This document shows, in pieces, positions 41,621-52,575 of a stretch of 64,000 bases of DNA (position 1 is the first letter of the stretch; each line of letters opens with the position of its first letter). The position numbers were made by a program, and so were the translations under genes. The DNA comes from Haematobia irritans. Its lineage: Eukaryota > Arthropoda > Insecta > Diptera > Muscidae. The notes beneath the pieces are model-generated. The model did no database searches and had not been told where the DNA came from. It worked only from the letters and a program-made list of their open reading frames with translations. The stretch lies in the NCBI RefSeq assembly GCF_050003625.1, contig NC_134397.1:224130537-224194536 (forward strand), written 5' to 3'.

Positions 41621-41968
41621 AGGTTAGGTTAGGTTATGTAGCAGCCCAATGTATCAGGCTCACTTGGACTATTCAGTCCATTGTGATACCACAGTGGTGA
41701 ACTTCTCTCTTATCACAGAGTGCTGCCCGATTCCATGTTAAGCTCAATGACAAGGGACCTCCTTTTTATAGCCGAGTCCGAACGGCGTTCCACATTCCAG
41801 TGAAACCACTTAGAGAAGCTTTGTAACCCTCAGAAATGTCACCAGCATTACTGAGGTGGGATAATCCACCGCTGAAAAACTTTTTGGTGTTCGGTCGTAG
41901 CAGGAATCGAACCCACGACCTTGTGTATGCAAGGCGGGCATGCTAACCATTGCACCACTGTGGTTCCC
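41621..41968 (-). mobile_element. SINE1, full-length copy nested in DINE A4
   Basis: The best copy. On the minus strand it reads GGGAACCACAGTGGTGCAAT, GGTTAGCATGCCC, GGTCGTGGGTTCGATTCCTG (tRNA-like), then the body, then CCTAACCTAACCT at the left. CCCAG at both ends may be the target duplication. It lies inside the DINE head phrase ACCACGACCCAGAATATATA. Confidence 0.8.
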
Positions 41969-42067
41969 AGAATATATATATACTTTATTGGGTCGTAGAG
42001 CAATATTTCGATGTGTTATAAATGGAATGACAAAGTTAATATACCCCCCATCCTATGGTGGAGGGTA

Positions 42068-42500
42068 AAAAATTAAATTAAAAAAAAATTAAAGGTGTAA
42101 TAAAAAATATTGATAAAAATAAAAAGTGAAATTGAAAAAAGTTGTTGATTTGTAGTTTTTAAATTTCTTCATCCAAATGAACTTCCAAGGCATAACTTCT
42201 AAAGCAATGCAAAAGATCCAAAAATGGAGAACTTCCGTCCTATGACAAATCAACAAAAATCAATCACAAAAATTAATAGTATCAATTAATTTTTTAATTG
42301 GATCAATTAATTTTTTAATAGACCTTCAATTCATTTTTTAATTGATACTATCATTTCTGTGATTGAAGACATTTCAATTAAAAAATTAATTGGATCAATT
42401 AATTTCGTGATTGAACCAGAAAAAAATGTTTTGTGTGTATTTGTCCAATACAGGAATATTTACCTGGTCGGATTGCAAAAAAAATAGAGAATATTATAGG
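42068..42500. other. AT-rich spacer with an AATTAATT palindrome cluster
   Basis: At 42260-42420 phrases such as TTGGATCAATTAATTTTTTA and their inverse alternate, so the stretch can fold back. This probably marks an old inverted-repeat element, not otherwise recognised. Confidence 0.5.
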
Positions 42501-43047
42501 TCAGCAAAAAAATTTGGAAGTTCTTCTAAAGGCTCAACTTTAAAATCACTTCCAAATATGTCCTCCCAAAGAAGTTCTTTATTTTAGCTGCACAGGAAGT
42601 TCATTTGACTAAATTTGTTTAAGACTCACTTTTTTCATATTTTTAATGGAAATTTTAAAATTTTTTGTTTCAAATAGGTTAAAAATAGATTAAGAATTAA
42701 GAAAATGTTAAAAATTATTTAAATTTTGCAGAAAAGATTGCCAAATCCATTCTAGAAAAATTGCGAATTTTTGAAAATGTTTGATGTCAAACGTTGCACA
42801 CAAGCGTAAGAATAAAAAAACTCATAAAAAAAATTATTTATTCGTCAAAATATCACAAAATTTCTTAATTCACATCCAAAACACTGAATTCGCATCACAC
42901 CTTAAGATGTGATGCAAATTCAGTGCAACGTCCGTTAAAATGATGGACATCCGTCCTATGACTAGCCCATGTTAAATTCATCGCTTCTGTGCCAATTTTG
43001 CACCACTTCTGGATCACTGCTTTTTTGGCTACGCTTTTTTTGCTGGG
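42501..43047 (+). mobile_element. MITE family C, copy 2
   Basis: Begins TCAGCAAAAAAA and ends TTTTTTTGCTGGG, an inverted pair. Same order of phrases as 1610-2153 (AACTTTAAAA...CACTTCCAAA, ACTGAATTCGCATCACACCT, CATCGCTTCTGTGCC). A second TTTTTGCTGGG follows at 43086-43096. Confidence 0.6.
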
Positions 43048-43540
43048 CATATGTGGGAATCCTAACTACCTCTTTGGAAGCTCTTTTTGCTGGGTTGTAG
43101 ACCTAAATATAAAGATCTGTAATTCATACCACTCACATTCGCAGTGCTGCATAATACTGCAAACTTTAAAACGTCTGCGTTGTTAGCTCTTCTTGGATTT
43201 ACTCATAAAAACAACAAATAAAAACGTAACATTGTTACATTGAACAATTTGACGAAATAAAGCAATGCGTAACAGAAGACCAAAACCCCTGAGCGTCATG
43301 TCAATGTCACATTATTTCACTGACTAACACACCCACACAAATGACGGGGATAACATCAACAATCACACTCACTCACACTGGGCCGCAATCCACAACAAAA
43401 AGAGAAGAATGATTGTATCACTAGCTTGGGACATTCCCAAGCATAGGATAAAGCCAAATAACGGTCATTTTGTCATGGCTTGCAGTGGAGAATGTGTGTT
43501 GAGAGTAAGTTCGTATGTATGCGTGTGGGTGTGTGTGTAG
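43048..43540. other. Unique intergenic DNA
   Basis: CA/CAC-rich stretch at 43325-43390 and GTGTG runs at 43520-43540. Nothing else is recognised. Confidence 0.4.
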
Positions 43541-43548
43541 GTCTGCAT

Positions 43549-44064
43549 CAGTGCTGCCGCTAGTGAAAAATTGGGTGAAGTAGATTTTGGAAAAAAGTGG
43601 AGTAGATTGAATAATATTGAAGTAGCATACATTTTTGAAAACAAAACAATAGCGTCCGTGAGCGTATTCCTTTGCTAAAGATATTAAAGAATTTATAATT
43701 AATACTATATTTATATTTTTCATGGAAATTATTGCACTACTTACCGATTCATCTAGCACATCACATGTCCACACGTTATTTACTCACAACAATTTGAGAG
43801 TTCACGCATTGACACTTGTACAAAGCAAAAATAAAGGGTTGCCATTCCAGCGATGAAAAATAGGGTTTGCATATGTTCAATGGTTAAAACCACTATGTTC
43901 ATCGTAATTAAAGGAATAGGAAAAACAATTAGGTAATATGGGGAACAATTTTAAAATTTGAAGCAGAACAAAAAGTGAAGCAGATTTTTGGAAGAAGGAG
44001 TGACGAAGTAAATTTTGTGAAAATGAAGCAAAATACTTCGATTGAAGTAGTAGCGGCAGCACTG
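43549..44064. mobile_element. hAT MITE with perfect 8-bp TSD
   Basis: 516 bp. TIRs CAGTGCTGCCGCTA at both ends (14 bp perfect). The duplication GTCTGCAT at 43541-43548 and 44065-44072 is perfect. The interior has AGTAGATT/GAAGTAGA phrases and no transposase. Confidence 0.88.
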
Positions 44065-44072
44065 GTCTGCAT

Positions 44073-44869
44073 CACACGACATCCACTCAGTATCGTTTAG
44101 ATTGTCATTTAATCACAATGTTCATCTTCTCCCCATACACAGAGATTCCAAAGACTTTGGTGAACTTTAATCTACAGTTTAATGTGTGAGAATGCAACTT
44201 TTTTGTGCGTCTCATCTGTTTACGGCCCTACCTTCATGATGTGATGTAGTTTGTATCTGAAATCGATTTTTTTGGAATTTACTGTGGCAACATTTTATGC
44301 GGTAGAAGTTTGTATTTAAAATTTTCTATAAATACTAACTATGTACGTATATTTGAGATGGTCAACATATCAAGTGAGATTAACGAATTGGTGAGAGAAG
44401 TTATCAAGTTGGAATTCTATTGTGTTAGGTTGTAGTAGAAGCTTGATACATTAGTCTCACGTAAAAATCCATTATTCTATCCACTTTAACGAAAAATGTC
44501 TTTGAACCACGTCCTTGACAAGTGGGTTCAGTTTGTATGATTTTTTTTTCAGTTCCCCTAATTCTCTAAAAGGACAAGCCGAAGGTCGATTACAGTTTAA
44601 CATATCCCCCATAATATGCGAGGGAGTTCCATAGTATTGCCAAATTCACAATGGTATACAGTAGTTTTCGTTTATACACCGACGAAAAATACTGTTATTC
44701 ATATGCTTCCGGGTAAAAATTATATGTTTGGAAATCAAATTTGTAACATATTATTTATACCAAACCCAATTTGGAAAATGTTGCTAAGGCACCTAGACTC
44801 TCTGAATCGCCGTTTAGAATGCTTCATTTAATTGATAATAGGTTTGAGAAACAAAATCAAGATCTCGAG
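44073..44869. other. Unique DNA with a family-N end fragment
   Basis: Mostly unrecognised. At 44678-44750 there is an N-like end (CACCGACGAAAAATACTGTT, then ATATGTTTGGAAAT). An ATG-initiated 71-codon ORF at 44616 overlaps it and is not supported. Confidence 0.4.
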
Positions 44870-46532
44870 AAATTGTTCCCAACTTTGATAGCCGAATCTC
44901 CTTTGTCAACTCGACAAAAGGATTAGTGATATCAGAGTGGAAATAGATCGAGTTGTGCAACGTGTGTCTACTCTTGAAGCCGCACTTGAAGAAATATCTT
45001 CACTGAAAGCTGAGGTGAAAGAAATGAAAATACAGTCTCTTAGACAGAGAACTCTTTAGTTGCTTGTGAAGTTCGGATCAGTGGTGTTCCGTTTCAGAAG
45101 GATGAGAATCTTCCAAGCATGTTTGATACTACACGGATGAAAAAGACTGTTTTTCATATGTTTGGCTATAAACATTATATGTGTGGAACACAAATTTTTA
45201 AACACAATATTTTTGAGTGCAAGCATATAATGTTCATAAACTAGCATAACATGTTTGGGACATATATGTTAATATGTTAGAACATATTATGTTTGGGACA
45301 TAAAATGTTTGTAAATATAATATGCTTGGATGCAAACATATATTAATTTAGAAATAGCCTATAAACATATATGTGTTTAGTAGCTTGGAGCGCTATTTAA
45401 CAGGGAGCGATATTGAATTAAGCTGGTGGTTGTTGCTTGTTATTACAAAATTAACATTTTATTTTTCCTTGGGCAATTGATCAGCTACTTCTTTGATCCT
45501 TACAAACTGTGTGGTCCGCTGTTCGAATCCCCGTCCGGCAAAAGGTAAAATTAAAATAAAAAAAATCATACAATTGAATAATTTCTTCTACAATGTTTGT
45601 ATTACAGAAAAAGGTGCTAAGAACTAAAAAATCTCGTGGAAGTGAGAAAGATGTGGGGGAATATACAATTGGACAGAAACAAAATTTTGAGCATTCAGGT
45701 CGAAAACCTATGTTGTTAGCACCTATATTACCTGTTTATTTTCGTAATTGATTATGATTGTAAATATATAAATAAATAAATAAAATTTTGAGCACAATAT
45801 TGTTTGGGAGAATTTTTTTAAGCATATAATATTTTTGGGTGCAAACTGTTTCCAAACATATGTTCACATAATAACATATTGTTTTTAGGAAGACAACATT
45901 ATTGAATTTGGATGCAAAAATACAAAATGTTTGGAACTTAGACTACCCAAACATATATTGTTTAGACCAATGTGCTTTCAAACATATTATATATTGGAAG
46001 ATATCAAACATATAAATGTTTGGGCAATACCCAAAAATGTATATGCTTGAAGCAAAATATGTTTGGGAGTATATGTTGCAGAAGCGATTTTTTGTGAGGG
46101 TGTATATGTGGTAATATTGGTATACAACCATCTCCACTCCAAAGAATTCATCGATTGCAGAATCGCAATAATACAAAGAATTACAATTCACCTGATGCCG
46201 TAGTAATTGCAAAATTTATGTCACCATATGATAAAAACTTTTTCTTAAAATCCTTATCAGCCTACAAAAAACAAAGAAAAAGCTACCTTACCCTAGATTT
46301 AACAGGACTTCGTGGAAATGGGAATATTTACATAAATGAGAATCTGTCCAACAGCAATTACTTGATATTTCAAGAAGCCATCCGACTTAAGAAGAAAAAT
46401 ATTTTGAAAACGGCTTACACTTATCGCGGCATAGTACATGTAAAGACACACACCTCCGATTCCCCTATCACCATTGAAGATATATCGGTGCTTGATGGAT
46501 TTCGTAACTCTTCAAATGAAAATTGTACTTAA
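44870..46532 (+). pseudogene. Non-LTR-type ORF1 (coiled coil + FP-like domain), split by N4
   Basis: Plus-strand reading shows a coiled-coil part (VEIDRVVQRVSTLEAALEEI, 44935-44995) with frameshifts. Then VACEVRISGVPFQKDENLPS (45063-45122). After removal of N4 and one TA the frame runs on without a break: MFDTICGNIGIQPSPLQRIH, then SPDAVVIAKFMSPYDKNFFL and IYINENLSNSNYLIFQEA to a stop at 46530. A coiled coil followed by this C-terminal domain is found in ORF1/gag-like proteins of insect transposable elements and resembles the FP-type domain. No reverse transcriptase follows, so it is an isolated fragment. Family assignment is from memory and moderate. Confidence 0.55.
45132..46102 (+). mobile_element. 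Family N element, copy N4
   Basis: 971 bp, TA on both sides (45130-45131, 46103-46104). Ends CACGGATGAAAAAGACTG and the inverse of CACCCTCACAAAAAATCGCT. A tRNA-like core at about 45470-45545 (GATCAGCTACTTCTTTGATC, TGTTCGAATCCCC) is followed by AAAGGTAAAATTAAAATAAA. Long inverted match to N1. Confidence 0.65.
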
Positions 46533-47554
46533 TTTCATATCTGAAAAATCCTATAATATTAATATAACTCACATTTCTTTGATATTGTATAATGATTTAC
46601 TCACGTTGTGTTGCTAGCAGTATTCTTTTATACTTCAGTTATCTTGATGGCTGAAAATCCTAGTTTCCATACCAATTCCAGAGACGTTACAATGAGTATG
46701 ATAAGGATTTTTACTCGACAAAATATTGGACCTCGTTTACGTATAGCCCCCATATAAACCGACCCCCAGATTTGGCTTGCGGAGTCTCTTACAGAAGCAA
46801 ATTTCATCCGATCCGTTTAAAATTTGGTACGGATATGGTCTCTAACCAAATGGACTCTAATAACCGTGCTAAACTTGGTCCATATCGGTCCATAATTATA
46901 TATTGCCCCCATATAAACCGATCCCCAGATTTGGCTTGCGGAGTCTCTTACAGAAGCAAATTTCATCCGATCCGTTTGAAATTTGGTACGGATATGGTCT
47001 CTAATAACCGTGCAAAACTTGGTCCATATCGGTCCATAAGTATATATTGCCCCCATATAAACCGATCCCCAGATTTGAACTCCTCTTGGAAGAGCAAAAT
47101 TCATCCGATCCGGTTGAAATTTAGTACGTCGTGTTAGTATATGGCCGATAATAACCATGCAGAAATTGATCCACATCGGTCCATAATTATGTATTGCCCC
47201 CATATAAACCGATCACCAGATTTGACCTCCGAAGCAACTCTAAGGAGCAAAGTTCACCAGATCCGGTTGGAATTTGGTACGTGGTGTTAATATATGATCT
47301 CTAACAATCATGTAAAACTTGGTCCATATCGGTCCATAATTATATATAACCCCCATTTAAACCGATCCCCAAATTTGACCTCCGGAATTTCTTGGAGGTG
47401 CAAAGTTCATCCGATTCAGTTGAAATTTGGTACGCTAGTATATGGCCTCTAACAACCACGCCAAAGTTGGTCCATATCGGTCTATAGTTATATATATAAC
47501 CGATCCCCAATCACACAAAAAGTGGTCGATATCGCCAAAAATTATCTACCAACA

Positions 47555-47820
47555 TTTTATTACTATAGAAAAGTTTTCAAAATGTTATTTCTATAGAAAA
47601 TTTTGTTATGATTTCATTTCTATAGAAAATTTTGTCATGATTTTATTTCCATATAAAATTTTGTCAAAATTTTATTTCTATAGAAAATTTTGTCAAAATT
47701 GTATTTCTATAGAAAAATTTGTCAAAATTTTATTTCTATATAAAATTTTGTCAAAATTTTATTTCTATAGAAAATTGTGTCAAAATTTTATTTTATAGAA
47801 AATTTTGTCAAAATTTTAAT
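47555..47820 (+). repeat. 29-bp minisatellite array in DINE A5
   Basis: About nine units of the TTTCTATAGAAAATTTTGTC type, with deletions in some. The array has been read as an ORF (47442-47798), which is an artefact. Confidence 0.9.
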
Positions 47821-47849
47821 TCGATTATTAATTTTGTTCAGCTTGAGGT

Positions 47850-48795
47850 CATAGAGACAATCGATTATTGATTTGTTTTAATATTTATTTCCAATATTTC
47901 GGTTAGTGCCACTAACCATCTTCTGGGATTTTGTATCTACATAAAATACGAAAATTAAATTACATTTAATGTTCACAAAAATCACAATTGTTATTGAAAA
48001 TATATTTTATCGAAAAATAACTAACTTGAGTTCTTGTGCTGCTGTTTGTTTCGCGATTCACCGTACACTAAACTTCGTTTGTGTCGATGCTTGTTTATAA
48101 TATGTCGATACATTCTGGCGCATTCTTCCGTGTATTTTTTGAAATTCATTCTTTTGTCAGGAGAGAGATCTATTATATTGAGCATCTCAAGAGTGTATCT
48201 TCGTCTGTGATTATTCTCTTGAGCAAGTATCTCGACGTCTGTAAAGTTAGGCTTGTGTCCTGTTGTTGTACAGTGAGCTGCCAGTGCTGTTGTTTGTTCT
48301 ACCGACTTGTCTGTAGCTTTATGGTCTGATTTATGCGACGAAAGTCTTGTCTTAAGTTTAGTCATTGTAGTGCCAACATATGCCATTGGGCATATGTTGG
48401 ACTTGTCCCCATTTCATTTAATTTTGTTTACTATATTACTCTTGTCCTCACTCTTTATTTTTGACTTTGTATTGCTGAATAATTCTTTTACTGTTCTTGA
48501 CGTCCGTGATGCAATTTGAATTTTGTCCTTGTTATATATGTCAGATTTTAAAAAACGTTCTGAGAAACCCTCGATGTATGTCATGGGCTTATAGGACTTA
48601 TCCTTTTTATGTTCCAGCTTTTCAATTGTTTTATTTTTAACGCGATTAATCAGTCTGTATATTATTCTATTTGGAAACTCGTTTGCGGTCAATATTTGTT
48701 TTATTTTTATTGCATTCTCCTTGTGAAATTCTGCATCACTTATCCTTAGAACCCGATCTATAAAATTAATTGCTGTCATATGTATTATACGTTTA
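47850..48795 (-). mobile_element. Penelope-like element, 5'-truncated
   Basis: Minus strand. Contains the RT C-terminal (thumb) region and the GIY-YIG endonuclease. Downstream of the ORF is the inverse of CCAATATTTCGGTTAGTGCC ACTAACC, a short inverted-repeat motif typical of Penelope ends. The fragment sits inside DINE A5. The right border adjoins a family D end (GTGATCATATTCCTTCC near 48848). Confidence 0.75.
48021..48779 (-). pseudogene. Penelope-like RT C-terminus + GIY-YIG endonuclease
   Basis: Upper part (48779-48408): RVLRISDAEFHKENAIKI, ANEFPNRIIYRLINRV, YIEGFSERF, typical of the region after the RT core. Then an in-frame TGA at ~48393, probably from a Cys codon (KIK-stop-NGDKSNICPMAYVGTT). 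After it the GIY-YIG endonuclease: AYVGTTMTKLKTRLSSHKSD with the conserved Arg, then ALAAHCTTTGHKPNF and EMLNI. The endonuclease nicks target DNA for insertion. The stop and the missing RT core make it non-functional. Confidence 0.75.
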
Positions 48796-48804
48796 TTGTG
48801 TGGT

Positions 48805-48872
48805 CACCACCCAAAAATAACATTATGCTCTTAAAACATGTTTGAGGTGATCATATTCCTTCCCTGGGTGCA
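48805..48872 (+). mobile_element. MITE family D, half copy
   Basis: TAAAACATGTTTGAGGTGAT followed by CATATTCCTTCCCTGGGTGCA matches the right end of D4. Only one end is present, between the Penelope fragment and the DINE tail. Confidence 0.5.
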
Positions 48873-48930
48873 ATCCATGGTGGAGGGTACATAAGATTCG
48901 GCCTGGCCTATCTTATGGCCGTATATACTT

Positions 48931-50184
48931 TTTTTTTTTTTTTTTGAGGGCGTACTCGATTACACATATAGGAGATTTTTACATATAGTTCAAAAATCAT
49001 TTTTCTAGTATCATTATGACATAAATTCCACACATATACTTTGCTGAATAATCCATTTCACTTAAAGGCCAATTTTGCATATATTCCATTTTTTATTGTG
49101 CAGATCAAAAGAAATCGATAACGGCAATTTAACATAAAATCCACAATAAAATTAAATGTTGGCAATATCTGAAATATATTCAACATTAAAAATTGTATTA
49201 ATTTTGGCCTACGTGGTCATGCAAATCTTATTAAAATCGGGCAAAAGGTTTATATGGGAGCTATATCGAAATCTAGACCAATTTCAACTAGATGTGACAT
49301 GCATAGTAAGAATGTAAATTCTACTCCCTGTAAATTTCACGTACATCGATGTATAACTTTGGCATCTGTGGTCATATGAGTGTTGATCGGGCAAAAAATA
49401 TATGGGAGCTATATCTAAGTCTGAACGGATTTCAATAAAGATTGGCGCACTTTACCACATTACCCATTGTACTCCTTGTGCAAAATGTAAAGCACATCAG
49501 GTTAAAACTCTGGATTCTGGGGCCATATAACTCCATAACGGGCCAAAGACACTATTTGTCCATCTCGTCTCCTTCTGGGTGTTTCAAATATATATACTAA
49601 CTTATGATACCCTATTCCACAGTATGCGTTGCAAGGCTTTTTAAACATTCAGGTTTATTTGCTCAATGAAAATACTTTTTATCAAAAGGTAATTTCATTC
49701 CGGAGGAAAATATTTTTTCTTTGGGTGTAAATAAAGTCAAATGGTCACACTATACAAATATTGATCTAAATGAGTGTCCAACTTTTTTCCAGAACCATTT
49801 TCGAAATATTTGGAAAATACTCCTATCGCGATGTTATAAACCTAATATTAGCTAAAAATGTTTGCTGTTTTGACTGTGGACAAACTCTTTTTTAATTTCT
49901 GTCAAATATTTTCCTAGTGTGGCCGTACCATTAGTTGTGTCCATTGCTCAAAAATAGTTCTTGAATTTAAAAAATGACACTTTGACTGTTAAGGTACTCT
50001 TCAAAGCGGACAACTTACAGAATTCGACGAAGAAACATGGGATCCAAACAACTCGTGAATTGGCCAAAAAATTATTATCATTTAAATGAGAATTTATCAC
50101 CACCTTCAGTAAATTGATTGTAATTCGGAATGTGGATGCCTCTTATCTTATAACCTCATATATAGTACCTTTCTATACTCTCAA
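48931..50184. other. Spacer with a degraded DINE-B fragment
   Basis: A degraded DINE-B copy covers about 49180-49640. The remainder is AT-rich unique DNA with no recognised gene. Confidence 0.45.
49180..49640 (-). mobile_element. DINE-1-like Helitron fragment, family B, copy B3
   Basis: Two to three units with ATATGGGAGCTATATC and CTAAATTTCA-type text, and the head-end TATACTAACTTATGATACCC. No tail hairpin. Strongly diverged. Confidence 0.6.
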
Positions 50185-50345
50185 CGATGGGATGCGGGTA
50201 TAATAGTTTTGCCAGTCCGTTTGTAGGGCATCGAAATATTGCTCCGAAATTCTCTTAGTTGTCAAGTAATTCCGAGTCGTTGTGTTCAAATCTATCCATC
50301 TGTCTGGTGAAATCACGCATAATTACAGATTAATTCTGTAAAGAC
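50185..50345 (+). mobile_element. DINE-A head fragment (A6)
   Basis: TATACTCTCAACGATGGGAT, GGGCATCGAAATATTGCTCC and CTGTCTGGTGAAATCACGC match the family A head. It stops before the tandem units. Confidence 0.6.
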
Positions 50346-50690
50346 TTGTTTATATCGTTATATATTAAATATTAAGTCTTATATAACGTCTTCATTCTCT
50401 TCCCTCTAATATGAAGTCATAAAACCAACTCTTTTTTGCATCCCTAATTGCTCTCTAGATTCACGAAAATACTTTACATCAACTATTCATTGAAGGACCA
50501 CAAGCAATTCTAAGAATTCTTGCAATCTAAATCGTAAAGGTATGAATTACTCTTCAAGAAGTTTTCCCCGGAGTAATTTTCGGTTGTAAAATTGATGTTC
50601 TTTGGTTTTTACAAATTGTTTGGGGTTTTGTGGCATTTGATGAAACGGAAACAGTTTTTTCGAACATAAAAGTAAAAATGCATTTTATTA
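50346..50690. other. Short spacer, nothing recognised
   Basis: AT-rich DNA with no repeat end or gene. Confidence 0.4.
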
Positions 50691-52442
50691 AACCCTCCAC
50701 CATAGGATGAGGGTATATTAACTTTGTCATTCCGTTTGTAACACATCGAAATATTGCTCTAAGACCCCATAAAGTATATATATTGTGGGTCGTGGTGAAA
50801 TTCTGAGTCCATCTGAGCATGTCCGTCCGTCCGCCCGTCCGTCTGTTGAAATCACGTTAACTTCCGAACGAAACAAGCTATAGACTTGAAACTTGAAACA
50901 AGTAGTTGTTATTGATGTAGGTCGGATGGTATTGCAAATGGGCCATATCGGTCCACTTTTACGTATAGCCCCCATATAAACGGACCCCCAAATTTGGCTT
51001 GCGATTGTTCTAAAAGAATCAAATTTCATCCGATCAGGCTGAAATTTGGTACATGGTGTTAGCATATGGTCTCTAACAATCATGAAAAAATTGGTCCATA
51101 TAGGTCCACTTTTACGTATAGCCCCCATATAAACGGACCCCCAAATTTGGCTTGCGATTGCTCTAAGAGAAGCAAATTTCATCCGATCCGGCTGAAATTT
51201 GGTACATGGTGTAAGTGTATGGTCTCTAACAACCATGCAAAAATTGGTCCACATCGGTCCATAATTATATATAGCCGCCTAAACCGATCCGACGATTTGG
51301 CTTGCGGAGCCTCTGAGAGAAGCAAATTTCATCCGATCCGGCTAAAAGTTGGTATCTGGTGTTGGTATATGGTCTCTAATGACCATGCAAAAATTGGTCC
51401 ACATCGGTTCATAATTATATATAGCCCCCATATAAGCCGATCCCCAGATTTAAACTCCGGAGTCTCTTAGAGGTGCAAAATTCATCCGATCCGGTTGAAA
51501 TTTGGTACGTGGTGTTAGTATATGATATCTAACAACCATGCAAGAATTGGTCCATATCGGTCCATAATTATATATGGCGCCCATATAAACCGTTCCCCAG
51601 ATTTGATCTCCGGAGCCTCTTGGAGGAGCAAAATTCATCCGATCCGGTTGAAATTAGGAACATGGTGTTAGAATGTGGTCTCTAACAAACACGCAAGAAT
51701 TGGTCCACATCGACCCATAATTATATATAGCCCCCATATAAGCCGATCCCCAGATTTAAACTCCGGAGCCTCTTAGAGGAGTAAAATTCATCCGATCCGG
51801 TTGATTTTTGCAACGTGGTGTTAGTATAAGGCCCCTAATAACCATGCCAAAATTGGTCCATATCGGTCTATAGTTATATATAGCCGATCCCCAATCACAC
51901 AAAAATTGGTCCATATCGGTTCATAATTATGGTTGCCACTCGAGCTAAAATTTTATTTTTATAGAAAACATTGTCAAAATGTTATTTCGATAGAAAATTT
52001 TGTCAAAATGTTATTTCTATAGAAAATTTTGTCAAAATGTTATTTCTATAGAAAAATTTGACAAAATGTTATTTCTATGGAAAATTTTGTCAAAATTTTA
52101 TTTCTATAAAAAATTTTGTCAACATTTTATTTCTATAGAAAATTTTTTCCAAATTTTATTTTTATCGAAAATTTTGTAAAAAATTTTACTTCTATAGAAA
52201 ATGTTGTCAAAATTCTATTTTGTCAAAATTTTATTTCTATAGAAACTTTAAACTTAATTATATACATATTTAATCGGCCTTGTTTAGTTTAATATATACC
52301 ACGTATGGACTATGTGGTATATATTACGGTGTTAGAAAGTTTTAAGATACCTTGCCATCGGCTTCAGTAGAAGTTTCTACGCAATCCATGGTGTAGGGTA
52401 CATAAGCTTCGGCCTGGCCGAACTTACGGCCGTATATACTTG
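50691..52442 (+). mobile_element. DINE-1-like Helitron, family A, copy A7 (complete)
   Basis: The best complete plus-strand copy. Head ACCCTCCACCATAGGATGAG, with the GTCCGTCCGCCCGTCC run at 50821. About seven ~154-bp units, a 29-bp array (51950-52240), and the tail with hairpin TTCGGCCTGGCCGAA ending GGCCGTATATACTTG. ORFs on both strands within the units are artefacts. Confidence 0.85.
51950..52240 (+). repeat. 29-bp minisatellite array in DINE A7
   Basis: About ten units preceded by GTTGCCACTCGAGC. Several units read AAAATGTTATTTC in place of AAAATTTTATTTC, a shared variant that suggests local unit duplication. Confidence 0.9.
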
Positions 52443-52575
52443 TTTTTTTTTTTTTATTTTTTGTTTGATATTTTGGACATAAAACGGTGCTGAGGCCGTA
52501 AATCGAAAGAAAATGTAGACAAATTTTATGAAATATAAAAAAATGTCATAAATATCTTCTACGTTTAAACATTTT

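Larger units (their letters stand above)
39914..42067 (-). mobile_element. DINE-1-like Helitron, family A, copy A4
   Basis: Minus orientation. Tail CAAGTATATACGACC with the intact hairpin TTCGGCCAGGCCGAA at the left. Tandem units follow, then the head with ACGGACGGACGGACATGC and ATCCTATGGTGGAGGGTA at the right. It is interrupted by a DD41D mariner (40223-41113) and a SINE1 (41621-41968). Confidence 0.8.
46735..48930 (+). mobile_element. DINE-1-like Helitron, family A, copy A5 (head lost, split)
   Basis: Starts in the unit TTTACGTATAGCCCCCATAT, without head. About five units and a 29-bp array (47555-47820) follow. A Penelope-like fragment and half of a family D MITE interrupt it. The tail resumes at ~48873 (CAATCCATGGTGGAGGGTAC) and ends GTATATACTT. 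Confidence 0.7.

Noticed and set aside
41870..41968. tRNA gene on the minus strand
   Set aside because: Box A/B text is the head of SINE1, found in several copies with body and tail. The tRNA fold is incomplete.
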